Assembly (NCBI GenBank): GCA_021776195.1
Contig: JAJFGK010000103.1
Location: 1-30,521, forward strand
Length of the DNA: 30,521 bases
Reading direction: 5' to 3'
Source of the DNA: Kiloniellaceae bacterium
GTDB taxonomy: Bacteria; Pseudomonadota; Alphaproteobacteria; Kiloniellales; Kiloniellaceae
Under the pieces are notes generated by a model. That model was not told the origin of the DNA, did no database searches, and was given only the letters and a program-made list of their open reading frames with translations. This document shows positions 30,204 through 30,521 of this stretch, piece by piece. The translations under genes were made by a program, and so were the position numbers. How positions within the stretch are numbered: the stretch's first letter is position 1; the number at the start of each line of letters is the position of its first letter.

Positions 30204-30521
30204 GGCTGGAGTTGGACCCGGCCAGCTCCGGCGCCCAGGTCTGGAGTACGTCATCGATGTGCTCGAGGATCGAGGCCACGGCGCGGTCGCCGTCGCCCGA
30301 AGTGATGGCTTCAATGAGCGCCTGGTGGCGTTCGGCAAAACGCACATCGGGGGCGCTGAGGTCCGCGCCTTGATAGGTGAAGCGGTGGATATGCAGGGCG
30401 CAGCGGGTCAGGATCGGCTCCAGGGACAGGAGGCCCGAGCCGCGCATCACGGTCAGGTGGAAATGCCGATCCAGCTCGCTGCACAGGTAGTGGTCTCTTG
30501 TTTTGATTGCCCAGGCCATCT
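30187..30521 (-). CDS. GntR family regulator, C-terminal FCD effector domain (partial, start outside window)
   Basis: The reading frame stays open to the right edge, so the N-terminal winged helix-turn-helix is not visible. The visible part of about 110 residues shows the FCD pattern: DRHFHLTVMRGSGLLSLEPIL, then HRFTY, then ERHQALIEAITSGDGDRAVASILEHIDDVL. The histidines at the usual metal-binding places (in DRHFH, ERH and LEHI) are kept. FCD regulators (FadR subgroup) commonly sense carboxylic acids. Its stop lies inside the end of amidase 3, and the two genes converge. Whether it regulates the transporter operon is not shown. Confidence 0.85.
   Translation of the reverse strand, partial: MAWAIKTRDHYLCSELDRHFHLTVMRGSGLLSLEPILTRCALHIHRFTYQGADLSAPDVRFAERHQALIEAITSGDGDRAVASILEHIDDVLQTWAPELAGSNSSLNSTG

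Noticed and set aside
18176..30521. Genomic island with integrase or insertion sequence
   Set aside because: No integrase, transposase, terminal inverted repeat or phage gene was found within the window. Only the tRNA position hints at an island.

Overview
The window is a GC-rich (clearly well above 60% by eye) bacterial chromosome segment. Its gene order and protein sequences point to an alphaproteobacterium, most likely of the Rhodospirillales/Kiloniellales type. This rests on three things: the F1 ATPase operon, the long block running from rplU through obgE, proB, proA, nadD, rsfS, rlmH, gpmI, envC, ctpA and the divergent polysaccharide deacetylase to rppH, and alphaproteobacterial-looking sequences throughout. 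Genus and species cannot be read from the sequence alone.

Left part (1-18175), conserved core. On the plus strand are the last codons of atpA, then atpG, atpD, atpC and a gene for a diiron ferritin-like protein. Facing them on the minus strand is a nearly gap-free series: rplU-rpmA, with its own sigma70-like promoter and a textbook terminator, then obgE-proB-proA-nadD-rsfS-rlmH-gpmI-envC-ctpA-deacetylase-rppH. This block covers ribosome assembly and function, proline and NAD synthesis, glycolysis and cell-wall remodelling. An amidase-signature (AS) enzyme lies upstream of rplU, and a plus-strand tRNA-Ser(CGA) gene closes the core section.

Right part (18176-30521), accessory and catabolic. 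It starts with a small cupin gene just behind the tRNA. Next is a minus-strand pair, a V4R-like protein followed by a second AS amidase, divergent from a SnoaL-like orphan. Then comes what looks like a dedicated utilisation locus: a NocR/OccR-like LysR regulator is divergent, across an AT-rich promoter region with a dyad, from a run of seven plus-strand genes. These encode a divergent pyroglutamyl-peptidase I (family C15) protein, a periplasmic peptide-type binding protein, two permeases, two ATPases and a third AS amidase. A GntR/FCD regulator, cut by the window edge, converges on the last gene.

The simplest reading of the right part is import of a small peptide-like or amide compound by a Dpp/Opp-type ABC transporter, with intracellular cleavage by a C15-type cysteine hydrolase and an AS amidase under LysR and possibly GntR control. 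The substrate is unknown. No CRISPR array, insertion sequence, integrase or phage gene was seen.
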